Assembly: GCA_018873225.1 (NCBI GenBank)
Contig: JAEILZ010000004.1
Coordinates: 3,410,001-3,474,000, forward strand
DNA length: 64,000 nt
Source of the DNA: [Phialemoniopsis] sp. UDSM-2020
Lineage: Eukaryota; Ascomycota; Sordariomycetes; Thyridiales; Thyridiaceae
Direction of reading: 5' to 3'
The notes under the pieces were generated by a model, which was not told where the DNA came from, ran no database searches, and was given only the letters and a program-made list of their open reading frames with translations. A program made the position numbers and the translations under genes. Positions 55,916-64,000 of this stretch are shown here, one piece after another (position 1 is the first letter of the stretch; every line of letters begins with the position of its first letter).

Positions 55916-56974
55916 ATGGCCTACAGCATCGGTCCGCAGGGTAGAACGCAAGTAGAGCATATCAATGCCCTGGATTTCCGCATTGTCCACGATTTCTTTC
56001 TTCAATTTCCCCATCTTCTTGCCCTGTCAGATATCGACCGTCCCCGCCATTCCAGGACAAAAAAAGGGGTCCTGTTGGCTTCACCCATCTTGATGGGCGG
56101 GATATACAGGCGGAAAATGTTTGACAAGAAGTTGGCAATCCTACAACAGGAGAGAGAAAAGCGCGGGAGCGCGCTGAAAGCCCTGGATCCGGCCGAGCCT
56201 GGCTACCAGGAGATTCTTGGAACTATGCACTCTATCGACAGGGTCACAATTCTGTTCGAGATCGTGAGCGTTCCGGCGGCTCCATCATCCTTGCATAACC
56301 AGTGGCAAGCTGTATTTCCGCGATATCTTGGCCTGCCGTGGACAATCAGACAAGATCCGGCGATGCGCAATTATGACCTTGGCAGTGAGGTGCAGGGTCC
56401 GAACCAGCACGCACAATGGCTTGCAGCTCGATGGCAGTATGGATACAAGTATGGAGAAACCGGTAATACGTGGACTCTCGATCTGGCGTGCCAAAACATC
56501 CAGAACTGCGTCGTCTTGGACGAGCGCGGAGACATCTGCCACCCCATCTGGCTCTTCTTTGTGCGCAGCTTCGTCCACGACCGCATCGCGGGCCTGGCCA
56601 GAGACCACAAGCCTCACCGCAACTTGGTCAAAATCCCGCCAGGGCAGAAAGGCACCCCCGAAGATCCGCTCGGCGGCAACCCGACTACTGATACCATGCT
56701 ATCGTTCACGATCAACGCCCAGGACCTCGACGAGGCGCTGCACGGGCCCACTTTCAACGCGTGGTGCGAGCACATCTATCTCAAAGGCACGCGCGCCCAA
56801 TTCAATTGGACTGACGAGGAGCACGAGGATCTGAAGCGGACTCTGGAACGACGGAGACAATATTCGAGGAGTGCTGAGCAGACACGGGTGGCAATCAGGG
56901 CACCGGCTTCATGGACTCAAAAGATTGTCGTGCGCGAGGTGCCTTGGGATGGGGTGGACCTTTTGGATTACTGA
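55916..56974 (+). CDS. Hypothetical protein, 352 aa
   Basis: Single exon from ATG 55916. Blocks such as FPHLLALSDIDR, FPRYLGLPWTIRQDP and TWTLDLACQNIQNC look like a folded globular protein with Trp/Arg-rich surface, but no family is recognised. No signal peptide or membrane segment. Only 42 bp behind the 222-aa gene, so the two may share a promoter, or may be one gene split by a lesion or a missed intron. Confidence 0.7.
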   Translation: MAYSIGPQGRTQVEHINALDFRIVHDFFLQFPHLLALSDIDRPRHSRTKKGVLLASPILMGGIYRRKMFDKKLAILQQEREKRGSALKALDPAEPGYQEILGTMHSIDRVTILFEIVSVPAAPSSLHNQWQAVFPRYLGLPWTIRQDPAMRNYDLGSEVQGPNQHAQWLAARWQYGYKYGETGNTWTLDLACQNIQNCVVLDERGDICHPIWLFFVRSFVHDRIAGLARDHKPHRNLVKIPPGQKGTPEDPLGGNPTTDTMLSFTINAQDLDEALHGPTFNAWCEHIYLKGTRAQFNWTDEEHEDLKRTLERRRQYSRSAEQTRVAIRAPASWTQKIVVREVPWDGVDLLDY

Positions 56975-57444
56975 GGTCGTGGTGTTTCTTGTTCTTTGCT
57001 TTTCTTCCAAGCCCCGAGTTCATTTTTGTACAGTCAGCGTCTTGTCTTTACTGATATCCTCGGCGAGAGGAGAGCGATATGTGTTTTGGCTAGGGAGTGA
57101 TGTCTACATTGATAGAGCGACATTATGAAGCGAATGTATGATCTTGCTTTATCAGGTTTGCGTGCGAAGAAATGCACTTGCTCACGTGTTCATATGAACA
57201 CCCACGCATGCGATATCATGTCGGGACGATTGGTCAAGAACTTGGAGGCCGCCTTAGGCAGACATGCACGTCCTCTCGTCCAGCCTGATGAGGGGTTATT
57301 TCTTCGATCAGGCTGAGATGAGCAAATTTGCTTCTCCAAAAGCTGCGTCTGGCACCACGATCACTTGCTTCGTCTAGCCTCAAACTGGCTAAACGCGAAT
57401 CTTCTGTAAAACCTCAGCCTCTGCGCCCCGTCATACGTTCAACA
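56975..57444. other. Leader region of the second HET-domain gene
   Basis: About 470 bp. The HET frame extends upstream to 57328 but only from a TTG; the first ATG is 57445. No other gene. Confidence 0.4.
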
Positions 57445-60228
57445 ATGTCCCGGTGGCACCAAGACCCGTGTCTTGACCCGAAAGTGGTCGCCGAGGATGA
57501 CATCCTGCGCTGCCTATCTTGCGGCGCTGTCCCTGAAATATCGAAGATGCTCGCGGAGCAGTCCACCGTCACCGCACCATGGGCTGTACCGCCAGACGAG
57601 CCGCCGGGGCAGATGAACCTCCACTGGCCCCCATCTGTGAACTACGTACCGGAGCCATCCATCAACGTCCAAAACACGACGAGTGCCAAGATCACGGCAG
57701 CTACGGACGAGGTTGCTTCTGAGATGGAACAAGCGGACCCTTCTCCGAGCTATGTGTATCAGAAGAGACTTTCAAAGGACGAATTTCGACTTTTGTGCTT
57801 AGAGACTGTCACTCCGTGCACTGGAGACAAATATGTGCATGCTACCTTGCATGACTATCTAATTGACGATTGCCCTGAGTACGAAGCTTGCTCGTACTGT
57901 TGGGGCGGCGAAGATGGGAACACAGAACGCCGTGACCCGATCTTTCTCGGTCCTTATTGGGATGTTCTATTCCAAACAAGAAACTGCTGGTCAATGCTTC
58001 AGTACCTCATACCGCGGCTGGGAGTGCGATTTGTCTGGGTTGACGCTGTTTGTATCAACCAAAACGATACCCTAGAAAGGGAATTCCAAGTTGGACAGAT
58101 GAGCAAGATCTATCAGCAATGTCTCCGAGTGGTCATTTATCTGGGAGAGGACATAGCCAGAACAGCGAATGCCGAAACCAGGACACATCGAATCCGATAT
58201 CGCTTTGAGGACTTCCAAGATCACATCTCAGAAGACTTGTTGTCTCTGGATAGTTTATTTCGGCTAAAGTACTTCCACCGAGTGTGGGTTGTGCAGGAAC
58301 TGATTCATGCGCCTTCAGCTGTCCTTCCTATCCGAGGGATTGATTTCATCGCTGGGGGGCTTACGGCGCCTCGCCTTACCGAGAGGTCTTGGGAATGGGA
58401 TAAGTCTGAAGCACCTTGGATGGAATCACTTTGCAACAGAAAGAAACTTGACAAATTTTCGCTCATGGACGCATTAAAGTTCACCAGGACCTCCCGGGCC
58501 ACTGACCCTCGCGACCTCATTTATGGGTTGTTTGCGTTTGTGAATGAGAACATCCAACCGGACTATTCTATTTCAAGCATACATACCTATATCGGAATTG
58601 TCGCACACTTTCTACTGTACCAAGGCTTCACTAGGATTCTCATGTACCCTGGTGGTCCCAGCTCACCTCCTGGTACTCCATCGTGGCTCCCAGCTTGTAG
58701 CATCGATGAGCTAGGATTATACCTCTTTCACGTCACAAAACATTCGAAACCCTTGCGGACTGGCCATGATCCGATGCAATTTCGTTTGCCATTTTTCTTA
58801 ATACCTGCAAACGCATCCCTTCACATGGTCGTATCTGCCAAAGGTTATTCCTGGAAACGAGAAGACCCCCTCTCAACCCACCAGATGCGGCGATTCCCCA
58901 GGAGAGTTCCGAGGCAACGATACTTATTCGGTGACATAGATCAATGGAAAGACTACGACAAAGGCCAAGATGGTTCGATACGCGCTGGCTGCAAAACGCA
59001 GAATCCATCTATCGATCCCTCTTCTGGTGCCCTCTCTCTCCAGCTAGTCCATCTTTGGGACTTCACTTCGGAGCCATTTGAGGTCCACTATTACGAAGAT
59101 AGTTCCTGGGCCCGTGCATTCGTGTATGAGATGGCCGTTACGGGTGGTCGAGCATTCATTTGCACCTCTGCAAAGTTGTTCACCGCCCCTGGGGGACTGA
59201 GACGTAAAAGCGCCTTTCTATTTATAGATTTCGATGACGACCTCTTTTTGCTCCTCATGGAACGAGATACTACCAGCGCGGTCTATAGGCTGATTCAATG
59301 TTGTGTCTGTTTTCACATATTATTATCGGATTCTCCATCGGGAGAAATCCACTTCGACACCGATGTCTCCGTTCCGGACAGGTCACGGGATGATGAAGAC
59401 AAGGATCGCCTTCGCCGCAGATCTATCTTGGGTGAGACCGTTCAAGAGATCTTAAAAACAGTAGTGACCCCTCTTTTCCGAATACACCAAGAGTTATGGC
59501 TCTCGTTCACCAAACTGCAACACAGCACAGACTCGACAAAGAGCGTGTTGGATTTAGCCGAATTCTTGCAAATATTATTTCCGATCGCTGAAGCCGCAGA
59601 GGATGTGGACCAAACACTATTTATCGATCGATATCTAAAACTTGTTCGACAGTGCTATCCGGCATGCCAGGCCAAGATGGACCAAGAGTTTTTATACTTG
59701 ACTTTGTCAGGTGAAGACTGGCTTGGTATCCACGACATGTTCAATAGTACCTGCTCTCCCGATCGGAAAATACACCTATGGGTTGAGCCTTCTGATTCGA
59801 CGCGGTCTCAACCAGAAACGACACCTGTTCTTGTCGATACAGATGCCGGTTCTATGGCCGGGACCACCCCGACCGGGGGCATATCGCCAGGGTTCTCGTT
59901 TTTTGCACATGAGCACTTACGTGATCATGTATCAGTGGACGACTGTTATGTGGTTCAAGACATCTATTCCGACCATTTGGTGGAGTTCTCAGAGAGAAGC
60001 GTCCCGATTCATATTCGAGGCCTAATGGAAACCCTGCGACGAAGCGATTGGTCTTACCGATGTTATATGCTTCGATCATGTTGCCGCATTGTCAACCAAA
60101 CAGAAATATCCCTGCTAGAGATGGAGTCTTGGGATGAATATCGTTATATCTGCTTCTATGAGTGGCCTCAGTCTTTCCGGGATGGAGGGGATGTTCATGG
60201 CGTCATCCGTCGCATTACCATAGTCTAG
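57445..60228 (+). CDS. HET-domain protein with long C-terminal extension
   Basis: Single exon of 927 aa from ATG 57445. An N-terminal CLSC pair (23-26) lies in a short pre-region. The HET domain starts at about 147 (YEACSYCWGG, with Cys in place of the usual Thr) and holds FVWVDAVCINQNDTLERE near 196-213, VIYLGED, FHRVWVVQEL and TDPRDLIYGLFAF. About 550 residues follow without a recognised domain. The lack of introns contrasts with the HET gene at 5709. Expected role: cell-death signalling in non-self recognition (family knowledge); a specific trigger is unknown. Confidence 0.92.
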   Translation: MSRWHQDPCLDPKVVAEDDILRCLSCGAVPEISKMLAEQSTVTAPWAVPPDEPPGQMNLHWPPSVNYVPEPSINVQNTTSAKITAATDEVASEMEQADPSPSYVYQKRLSKDEFRLLCLETVTPCTGDKYVHATLHDYLIDDCPEYEACSYCWGGEDGNTERRDPIFLGPYWDVLFQTRNCWSMLQYLIPRLGVRFVWVDAVCINQNDTLEREFQVGQMSKIYQQCLRVVIYLGEDIARTANAETRTHRIRYRFEDFQDHISEDLLSLDSLFRLKYFHRVWVVQELIHAPSAVLPIRGIDFIAGGLTAPRLTERSWEWDKSEAPWMESLCNRKKLDKFSLMDALKFTRTSRATDPRDLIYGLFAFVNENIQPDYSISSIHTYIGIVAHFLLYQGFTRILMYPGGPSSPPGTPSWLPACSIDELGLYLFHVTKHSKPLRTGHDPMQFRLPFFLIPANASLHMVVSAKGYSWKREDPLSTHQMRRFPRRVPRQRYLFGDIDQWKDYDKGQDGSIRAGCKTQNPSIDPSSGALSLQLVHLWDFTSEPFEVHYYEDSSWARAFVYEMAVTGGRAFICTSAKLFTAPGGLRRKSAFLFIDFDDDLFLLLMERDTTSAVYRLIQCCVCFHILLSDSPSGEIHFDTDVSVPDRSRDDEDKDRLRRRSILGETVQEILKTVVTPLFRIHQELWLSFTKLQHSTDSTKSVLDLAEFLQILFPIAEAAEDVDQTLFIDRYLKLVRQCYPACQAKMDQEFLYLTLSGEDWLGIHDMFNSTCSPDRKIHLWVEPSDSTRSQPETTPVLVDTDAGSMAGTTPTGGISPGFSFFAHEHLRDHVSVDDCYVVQDIYSDHLVEFSERSVPIHIRGLMETLRRSDWSYRCYMLRSCCRIVNQTEISLLEMESWDEYRYICFYEWPQSFRDGGDVHGVIRRITIV

Positions 60229-61823
60229 TCTAGAAGAACAAGACTCAGGAACTCAATACCAAGACCTTGTGATCACAGCAGGGTGACCAGTCCCAGTAAC
60301 AGTCGAAAGTGTCCTGAAGAGCCGAAGCTTAATCATGCATCTGGATCAAGAGAACAGGGCAAAGACCTACCAAGGTTGCAGACTGAAATTTCGAGCCCCC
60401 TGCCAGGTATTGACTGCTAGATGGAGGGTTATCCCACTACCTAAAACCATAGGTCAATGCCTCGTAGGGTGGATTATTTACCCTTACCACCTCTGTCATT
60501 TACCTATGCCGACCCAAATAAAGGTTCTTTCCGCCCCGGCACAGTCGGCAGAGTGGGTCACCGGCTGGAATAGCTCCGACACCCGGGACGTGAGTCTGGT
60601 ATGTTGGTGCCAGTGGAAGACGCAACCTCCGCTCGAGATCTTGATGTTCTTCCTTGACATACTGTTCGGTTTTGCACGGGGCTCTTGCAGTTGTGTAAAT
60701 GCCCTTGTTTCTCCTTGAGAGTCAACGATCCGGGTAATCTTGGTGGGGATAGCTCGCATTCGATCCACTTAGTTTCAATGTCACATCGGTCGTTGATCGG
60801 GTGCGGTGGGCGAAAGTGGGAATCTGTGAGTAGTTCAGTGAAATAGCGACTGCGGAGTAGGGACTATCAACAAGACTGGCACCTTAAACAATATCCCATC
60901 TGAATTCTCCACTTGAAGCTGAGCATGGCTTACGATAGTTCGGCTCGTGTTGTTGGGGAGGACCGAATTGCAGACATGTCGAAAAGCCCTCTCCGGTTTG
61001 CTGCAAAGCTCTAGTGACAAGCATGATCAGGTGATTGTAAAGCTCTTTGACAGTGTATTCGGCCCTTTCTACGCTCTTCCAGAAGAACTTATATCTGCTG
61101 TAAATCGGATGTTGCCTATTTGGTCAATTTTCTCGAGTTCTGAACACATGGAAATGCGGGGATCACCAGGATGAGCATATTCTGTGGTGCGGGGGTGCTG
61201 CGCCTTATGCTCGAAACCGGACCGATGAAATCAGTCTCTTAGATGAGTGACCCATGAATAAAGCGTTGTGCTGGGGAAAGCGAAGGCTGTTGTGCTTGTG
61301 CTGCTTACCCTTGGCCATCTCACGGACCCGCCGGAACCCCGCAAGAACCACGATCACCGGTCCTAGAGCTTGCCCAAATCGGCAGGAGAATAAGGGTTTA
61401 AACAGGCATGCCGAGGAGATGGGGGCTTGGGCTAGCGTGCGGCACATCCCTTCGACTTCGGACTCGTTGCTCGCTTCCGGGGCCAGCGATGAGCGCAGCC
61501 TAGGCAGGATTGGGCATGAGCCGGTACCTGTGCCTGGCAGGGACCGGGGCGGCTCACTTTTGATACGAAGGATGCTGCGGAAATAGCATTGTGATGACAT
61601 GCTGCCTGACGGCGCTGACACCAATCCCCAACCCACGTCCTGATGATCCTGATCTCGCACCCATACTTGAGGCAATGCCAGCGGAAAACTTTAAATATGC
61701 CCACGATGCGCACACCCTCTGATCATGTGTGCCTCTTCGGCTCACTATTCCGAACGGAATCGATAGAGCCCTATTCTGAGCCCCGTCCATCTGGAAGAAG
61801 GACCTTGAGATTCTACTACCTTC
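60229..61823. other. Large intergenic region upstream of the alpha-glucosidase
   Basis: About 1.6 kb. A 127-codon frame at 60335-60718 has no support. Possible CreA-type motifs (GCGGGG at 61156 and 61189, CTGGGG at 61271) fit carbon repression of a glycosidase gene but are too short to prove. A TTTAAATA box lies near 61690. Confidence 0.4.
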
Positions 61824-64000
61824 ATGATGGTTCGCAACCTCTTGCTCGGTCTGGTCGTGCTGGCCAATGCAGTCGCCGGCGCCAGTCTCAAGTGCCGGGG
61901 TGATCCGTCAACCTGCCCCGGCTACAAGGCCGAAAAGGTCGCCAGGTCCGACACGGGTATTGAGGCCGACTTGAACCTTGCCGGACCAGCTTGCAATACG
62001 TACAGCAGGGATCTGAAGAACCTGAAATTGAACATCGAGTATCAGACCAGTAAGTCTAGCCGTGTTGCCGTCGCATACAGAGAACAGTATTTACATACCC
62101 TGACCAGAGGACCGACTGCATGTCAAGATCTCGGACGCCGGAAACAATGTCTATCAAGTCCACGAGTCGATCTTTCCACGACCCAAGAGCGACAAAGTCT
62201 CTGCTGCAGACTCCAACTTGAAGATTGACATAGTCGAGAACCCCTTCTCTTTTGCAGTGTCCCGCAAGGACTCAGGCGAAGTGCTATTCAACACAACCGG
62301 CTCACAACTCATCATGGAAACCCAGTACGTGCGACTGCGGACATCACTCCCCCAGGACCCCAACCTCTACGGGCTGGGCGAGCACAGCGACTCCTTTCGC
62401 CTGCCAACCAAGGGCTACAAGCGCACCATGTGGAACGCCGAGTCCCCCTTCATCCCACGCAAGTCTAACCTTTACGGCACCCACCCCGTCTACTTCGAGC
62501 ACCGAGGCAAAGGCGGCACGCACGGCGTCTTCCTACTCAACGCCAACGGGATGGACGTCAAGATCGACCAGGACGACGCCGGCCAGTTCCTCGAGTACAA
62601 CGCCATCGGCGGCATTGTGGACCTGTACTTCCTCGCGGGCCCGACGCCCAACGACGTGAGCAAGCAGTACTCCGAGGTCGCCGGCCTGCCCGTCATGCAG
62701 CAGTACTGGACTTTCGGGTACCACCAGTGCAAGTTCGGCTGGAAGAACATCGACACGTATAACGCCGTCGTGCGCAACTACTCGGAGGCGGGCATCCCGC
62801 TCGAGACGCTGTGGGGCGACATCGACTACATGGACGGCCGCGCCGACTTCACCCTCGACCCGGTCAACTTCCCGCTCGACCGGTACCGCCAACTCGTCGA
62901 TGACCTACACAAGAACGGCCAGAGCATCGTCATGATGGTTGACCCGGCCATCCTGCAGAGCAGCGACTACCCGCCGTATGTCCGGGGCAAGGCGGTCGAT
63001 GCCTTCCTCAAGGCTGATGATGGGTCTGACTACTACGGCGGGCAGTGGGCGGGCACGTCGGTGTGGCCGGACTGGTTCGCGCCCAACACCAACGAGTGGT
63101 GGCAGTCGGAGATTATGCGCTTCTTCGACGCCGACCAGGGAGTCAACGTCGACGGCCTGTGGAACGACATGAACGAGGTTTCCAACTTCTGCCATGAGGA
63201 CGCTTGCCCGGTCAACCAGGTCGCGGACCCCAGGGTAAAACCCAAGGAGGGCGCTGCTCTGGGTCTGCAGGAGCATCGCGAGCTTGTATATCCTGCGTAC
63301 AGAATCGGCAACCACCGTGGTAACCTCAGCACTCAAGCCCTTTCGACGAACGTCACGAATTATGATGGCTCGGTGCAGTACGATGTAAGTGTCCTGCCCG
63401 GTCCAAGACGAGACCGTCACTAACTTCCTTATCTTCCATGAAGACTCACAGCCTGTACGGCAATGGCATGGTAGCCTCCACCCGCGGCGCTCTGCTCAAG
63501 CGTCGACCCGGCGTGCGCCCCTTCGTGCTGACCCGCGCCTCGTATGCTGGCATGGGCACTCACGGCGCCCACTGGTTCGGCGACAACAACTCGACCTGGT
63601 CCGACTACCGTATCCAGATCGCACAGATGATCGCCTTCACCTCGATCCACCAGGTCTCCATGGTCGGCTCCGACGTCTGCGGCTTCAACGGCGTCGCCGA
63701 CGAGAAGATGTGCTCGCGCTGGGCCCTGCTCGGCGCCCTCTCGCCCTTCTACCGCAACCACGCCGACATCAGCGCGCCCAGCCAGGAATTCTACCGCTGG
63801 CCGCTCGTCGCGCAGACGGCCAAGAAGGCCATCGACATGCGCTACCGCCTCATCGACTACTTTTACACACACATGCAGCGCCAGACCGACACGGGCGAGC
63901 CCGCCGTCAAGCCCCTCTTCTACCTGTACCCGGAGGACGCAAACACCTTCCCCATCGACCTGCAGTACTTTTACGGCGACTCTTTGCTCGTGAGCCCCGT
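61824..64000 (+). CDS. Secreted GH31 alpha-glucosidase (5' part; runs off the window)
   Basis: Exons 61824-62049, 62108-63384 and 63444 onward (open at the edge) around introns of 58 and 59 bp. An N-terminal signal peptide (LLLGLVVLANAVAGA) means secretion. GH31 marks: YGLGEHSDSFRLP, GYHQCKFGW, the nucleophile block GLWNDMNEVSNFC (Asp near 425), and the acid/base block HWFGDNNSTW (near 543). Splits alpha-1,4-glucosyl bonds of maltose and starch fragments outside the cell. All catalytic parts in view are present. The C-terminal roughly one third lies outside the window. Confidence 0.95.

Noticed and set aside
60335..60718. 127-codon frame
   Set aside because: No recognisable domain, low coding quality, lies in promoter-like DNA.
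1..64000. CRISPR arrays, rRNA or tRNA genes
   Set aside because: No regularly spaced direct repeats with spacers, and no cloverleaf or rRNA-like sequence was noticed; a tRNA scan was not possible by eye.

Overview
The window is nuclear DNA of a filamentous ascomycete (Pezizomycotina, most likely a Sordariomycete; genus not determined). Evidence: about 30 genes in 64 kb, most split by 45-85 bp introns with GTAAGT-like donors, CTAAC/CTGAC-like branch sites and YAG acceptors; several HET-domain, NACHT and ankyrin proteins; a fungal sphingolipid C9-methyltransferase; and a dispersed repeat whose two copies differ mainly by C-to-T and G-to-A changes, as expected from repeat-induced point mutation (RIP). 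Exon limits were set by reading splice signals and checking that phases close. No transcript data were available.

Layout. 0-4 kb: zinc alcohol dehydrogenase, an EthD-domain protein, and a small secreted-protein gene that looks dead (ATA where the ATG is expected, plus an in-frame TGA). 4.3-5.1 kb: a 17-bp minisatellite, one copy of the dispersed repeat, and an orphan reading frame. 5.7-7.7 kb: HET-domain protein. 8.2-13.1 kb: a sulfur-assimilation group (SfnB/DszC-like flavin monooxygenase, GPR1/FUN34/YaaH transporter, SfnG-like dimethyl-sulfone monooxygenase), followed by the second repeat copy. 14.3-17.1 kb: secreted-type metallophosphoesterase and a PAQR/Izh membrane protein.

17.4-30.0 kb is the most interesting stretch. 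Four consecutive genes look like a fungal conflict or regulated-cell-death island: a DUF7580-like/subtilisin protease; a convergent 273-aa protein that may be gasdermin-like; a zinc-finger/ankyrin protein; and a 1348-aa NLR-like protein with PNP, NACHT and ankyrin parts. A protease gene beside a gasdermin-like gene recalls the het-Q1/het-Q2 pair of Podospora. The gasdermin assignment rests on pattern recall and gene context and needs a structure test.

31.9-64 kb: a second disabled secreted-protein gene (CAG-to-TAG plus a frameshift), a kelch-type membrane protein with an unresolved 5' exon joint, a lysine/alanine-rich micro-gene, two tandem short-chain dehydrogenases, sphingolipid C9-methyltransferase, a 2EXR/F-box-like protein, an acidic/basic fungal protein with a GC-AG intron, a DUF829 hydrolase, two tandem paralogues sharing a three-codon first exon, the Mgs1/WRNIP1 ATPase, two unknown genes, a second HET-domain protein, and the 5' part of a secreted GH31 alpha-glucosidase that runs off the right edge.
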